A stretch of DNA of 6,711 nt from an uncultured Rikenella sp. GTDB taxonomy: Bacteria > Bacteroidota > Bacteroidia > Bacteroidales > Rikenellaceae. The position numbers and the translations under genes are program-made. Under the pieces are notes generated by a model, which saw only the letters and a program-made list of their open reading frames with translations, made no database searches and was not told where the DNA came from. Positions 5,046-6,711 of the stretch are shown here, piece after piece; position 1 is the first letter of the stretch; every line of letters starts with the position of its first letter. Location of the stretch: assembly GCF_910579375.1 (NCBI RefSeq), contig NZ_CAJTUJ010000106.1, forward strand, positions 1 to 6,711. The letters run 5' to 3'.

Positions 5046-5183
5046 AAAGAGTCCGAGACTTGGGCCGCCGGCAGTTTGAGGATGCGTCAGCATCCGTCTG
5101 AAGTTTTTTTGGTTCTTTTTGTGAACAAAAAGAACAGTACCCTCCAGGACAAATACAAAAAGAACAATTATAAATCACGATAA

Positions 5184-6377
5184 ATGGCAGATAAGAGAGA
5201 TTATTACGAAGTGCTCGGCGTGAGTCGCGACGCATCGGCCGAAGAGATAAAGAAAGCCTATCGGAAGGCAGCGATTCAGTTTCACCCCGACAAGAACCCC
5301 GGCGACAAGAACGCCGAAGAGAAGTTCAAGGAGGCCGCCGAAGCATACGACGTGTTGAGCAATCCGGATAAGAAAGCCCGTTACGACCAGTTCGGTCATG
5401 CCGGGATGGGCGGAGCTGCCGGCGGCGGAGCCGGTGGATTCGGAGGGTTCGGCGGCGAATACGGCGGCTTTACGATGGAGGATATTTTCTCTCGTTTCGG
5501 CGATATTTTCGGTGGCGGGCGTTTTGGCGGCTTTAGTTCGGGGGCGGCAGGCGGATATGGCGGTGCGCGGGTGAATCGGGGGAGCGACCTGCGGATCAAA
5601 GTCAAACTGACCTTGGCCGAGATCGTTAAAGGAACCACCAAGAAACTGAAAATCAAGAAAAATATCGCTTGCGACCAGTGCGGCGGGACGGGAGCGAAGG
5701 ACAGTAATTCGTATGCCACGTGTGCGACATGCGGCGGCTCGGGGCATGTGACGCAGGTGGTCAATACCTTCTTCGGTCAGACCCAGACGACGGCGACCTG
5801 TCCGACCTGTGACGGGACGGGCAAGACCATTACGGCGCCGTGTCCGAAGTGTCATGGCACGGGGACGGTGAAGGGTGAAGAGATTGTTGAGATCAACATC
5901 CCTGCTGGGGTGGGCGAGGGGATGCAGCTGTCGGTTTCGGGCAAGGGGAATGCGGCTCGGAACGGCGGGATCAATGGCGACTTGCTGGTGGTGATCGAAG
6001 AGGAGCCGCATCCGGAGTTGAAACGCGAGGGGAACGATTTGATTTACAACTTGCAACTGAACGTGGCGGACGCTGTTTTGGGAGCTTCGGTGGAGGTTCC
6101 GACGGTGGATGGCAAGGCACGGATCAAGATCGAACCGGGCACGGTGGCCGGTCGGGTGTTGCGGTTGCGGGGCAAGGGGATTCCGGACATCAACGGACGC
6201 GGAACGGGCGATTTGCTGGCGGTGGTGGATATCCATATTCCGGCTCATGTGTCACCGGCGGAGAAGGAGGCTTTGGAAAAGCTCCGTACATCGGAGAATT
6301 TCAAGCCGAATGCGGTCAATAGCGGAGCTAAAGGGCGGAATATTTTCGACCGGATGCGGAACTATTTCCTGTCGTAA
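5184..6377 (+). CDS. dnaJ: Chaperone DnaJ (Hsp40)
   Basis: A complete 397-residue class A J-protein. The J domain (about 1-70) has DYYEVLGV and the essential HPD tripeptide at residues 34-36. A Gly/Phe-rich linker (about 71-130) contains DIFSRFGDIFGG. The zinc-binding domain has four CxxCxGxG repeats, CDQCGGTG (163-170), CATCGGSG (180-187), CPTCDGTG (206-213) and CPKCHGTG (220-227), which bind two zinc ions. The C-terminal client-binding beta domains and dimerisation end follow. DnaJ captures unfolded proteins in the cytoplasm, hands them to DnaK and triggers its ATP hydrolysis; GrpE, encoded just upstream, completes the cycle. The ATG at 5184 starts the canonical MADKRDYYEVLGV and follows an A/T-rich leader with no Shine-Dalgarno, as is normal in Bacteroidetes. 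The upstream repeat ends about 30 bases before the start, so any dnaJ-specific promoter would lie in or next to it. Confidence 0.98.
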   Translation: MADKRDYYEVLGVSRDASAEEIKKAYRKAAIQFHPDKNPGDKNAEEKFKEAAEAYDVLSNPDKKARYDQFGHAGMGGAAGGGAGGFGGFGGEYGGFTMEDIFSRFGDIFGGGRFGGFSSGAAGGYGGARVNRGSDLRIKVKLTLAEIVKGTTKKLKIKKNIACDQCGGTGAKDSNSYATCATCGGSGHVTQVVNTFFGQTQTTATCPTCDGTGKTITAPCPKCHGTGTVKGEEIVEINIPAGVGEGMQLSVSGKGNAARNGGINGDLLVVIEEEPHPELKREGNDLIYNLQLNVADAVLGASVEVPTVDGKARIKIEPGTVAGRVLRLRGKGIPDINGRGTGDLLAVVDIHIPAHVSPAEKEALEKLRTSENFKPNAVNSGAKGRNIFDRMRNYFLS

Positions 6378-6398
6378 AGAACGGATTTTTTCAGGATG

Positions 6399-6436
6399 CA
6401 GCCTTTCTGTTCCAGAACCGAAAGGCTGTGTTTTTT
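6399..6436 (+). terminator. Intrinsic terminator after dnaJ
   Basis: CAGCCTTTC (6399-6407) pairs with GAAAGGCTG (6420-6428), and after one T/C mismatch the stem continues as GTTC (6409-6412) with GAAC (6415-6418) around a two-base tip. The run TTTTTT (6431-6436) follows. It begins 22 bases after the dnaJ stop codon and would end the grpE-dnaJ transcript. Confidence 0.9.
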
Positions 6437-6711
6437 AGGAGCTATCTTTAGTAGAACAATTAGGCCGAGACTGCTCCTTTGTCCATTGCGCGCTGAGAGA
6501 ATAGGGTCGAGGCGACCAGTGGAAATGCGCAAGCATTTCCCGTCCCCGCACCCGTTGGGTGTATTGTTAGGGTTGTTTCTGCCTTATTAAGTGTGGCCCG
6601 CTTGGCCGACGCGTTCGCGTCATGGCGCGCGGCCGTTATTACTTTTCAGTTGCTCGCGTGCTGTCGCCTAAAGAGGGAAAAAGCGGCGGAGCGATAGCGG
6701 AGCCGCAGTGA
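6437..6711. other. Hairpin-rich intergenic stretch without a convincing gene
   Basis: No reading frame here looks coding on either strand. Perfect inverted repeats are dense: GGTCG/CGACC (6505-6517), GGAAATGC/GCATTTCC around GCAA (6521-6540), CACCC/GGGTG (6549-6561) and GACGCG/CGCGTC (6608-6621). The second shares the 12-base core ATGCGCAAGCAT with the repeat at 54-65. A TATCTTTA at about 6443-6450 is one base from the -7 consensus and could start a short transcript, but this is weak. The stretch may be another repeat mosaic, a small RNA, or both. The last 30 or so bases (GGCGGAGCGATAGCGGAGCC region) are also repeat-like in look but have no partner inside the window. Confidence 0.5.

Larger units (their letters stand above)
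4889..5153. repeat. Composite hairpin repeat with imperfect inverted ends (MITE/REP-like), copy 2
   Basis: This element fills most of the 356-base gap between grpE and dnaJ. The right part (5053-5153) matches 25-125 at about 90 percent. The left end (GTACC, a hairpin, then CCCAAAGAACTT, 4889-4923) resembles the reverse complement of the right end (GTAC, a hairpin, then CCAAAAAAACTT, 5140 back to 5101). The outer ends are therefore imperfect inverted repeats about 250 bp apart. Inside are further stems: 4961-4975 (CAGTC/GACTG), the long hairpin 4976-5045, GGCCCAA with TTGGGCC (5038-5066), GGATGC/GCATCC around GTCA (5080-5095), and GTTCTTTTTG/CAAAAAGAAC around TGAA (5112-5135). No coding frame is convincing. 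I infer a non-autonomous mobile or REP-like element inserted between two operonic genes. Bases 4828-4888 show nothing I can name. Confidence 0.75.

Noticed and set aside
4889..5153. CRISPR array in the grpE-dnaJ gap
   Set aside because: The repeats are inverted and differ from each other; there are no regularly spaced direct repeats with unique spacers.
5026..5235. Small minus-strand frame across the repeat (PGGYCSFCSQKEPKKL-type translation), also seen at 70-564
   Set aside because: The similar peptides from both places arise because the DNA repeat itself is duplicated. The frames run through hairpins and into opposing genes, so they are repeat artefacts.
5175..6248. Long open frame opposite dnaJ
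   Set aside because: dnaJ on the plus strand is complete with every family motif; the opposite frame shows no domain and is a shadow.
6396..6590. 64-residue plus-strand frame after dnaJ
   Set aside because: It starts inside the terminator stem and crosses several perfect hairpins, with no recognisable composition or start context.

Overview
The window looks like chromosomal DNA from a moderately GC-rich member of the Bacteroidales, most likely an Alistipes-like (Rikenellaceae) gut bacterium. This rests on an exact Bacteroidetes-type -7 box (TATCTTTG) just before a gene, the lack of clear Shine-Dalgarno sequences with A/T-rich leaders instead, a remnant of a FISUMP-type protein (a domain frequent in Bacteroidales), and the sequences of GrpE and DnaJ. 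The genus is an inference; the phylum is well supported.

Layout. (1) Bases 1-125 hold one end of a dispersed, hairpin-rich repeat. A four-helix membrane protein of unknown function (145-579, +) follows. (2) Convergent with it, on the minus strand, is a two-gene overlapping unit (1370 to 584). The first gene encodes a small membrane-anchored coiled-coil protein. The second starts inside it in the +1 frame and encodes a lipoprotein that also has a C-terminal transmembrane helix. That is the architecture of a phage unimolecular spanin, so this may be a lysis cassette or its remnant, although no other phage gene is visible. (3) Two divergent family GT4 glycosyltransferases occupy 1594-2763 (-) and 3074-4198 (+). 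Between them lie a degraded C-terminal FISUMP fragment (2805-3014, -) and a perfectly symmetric -7 promoter box (3053-3071) that could fire both ways. (4) The chaperone genes grpE (4246-4827, +) and dnaJ (5184-6377, +) follow. They are separated by a roughly 265-bp composite repeat whose right part matches the repeat at the start of the window. dnaJ ends in a strong intrinsic terminator. (5) Bases 6437-6711 have no convincing gene but carry several perfect short hairpins, one sharing its 12-base core with the repeat at the window start.

GrpE and DnaJ are co-chaperones of DnaK: DnaJ delivers unfolded clients and stimulates ATP hydrolysis, and GrpE exchanges the nucleotide. The two glycosyltransferases probably act in surface-polysaccharide or glycan synthesis, but their acceptors cannot be read from sequence. 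The best candidates for something little described are the spanin-like overlapping pair and the composite repeat family.
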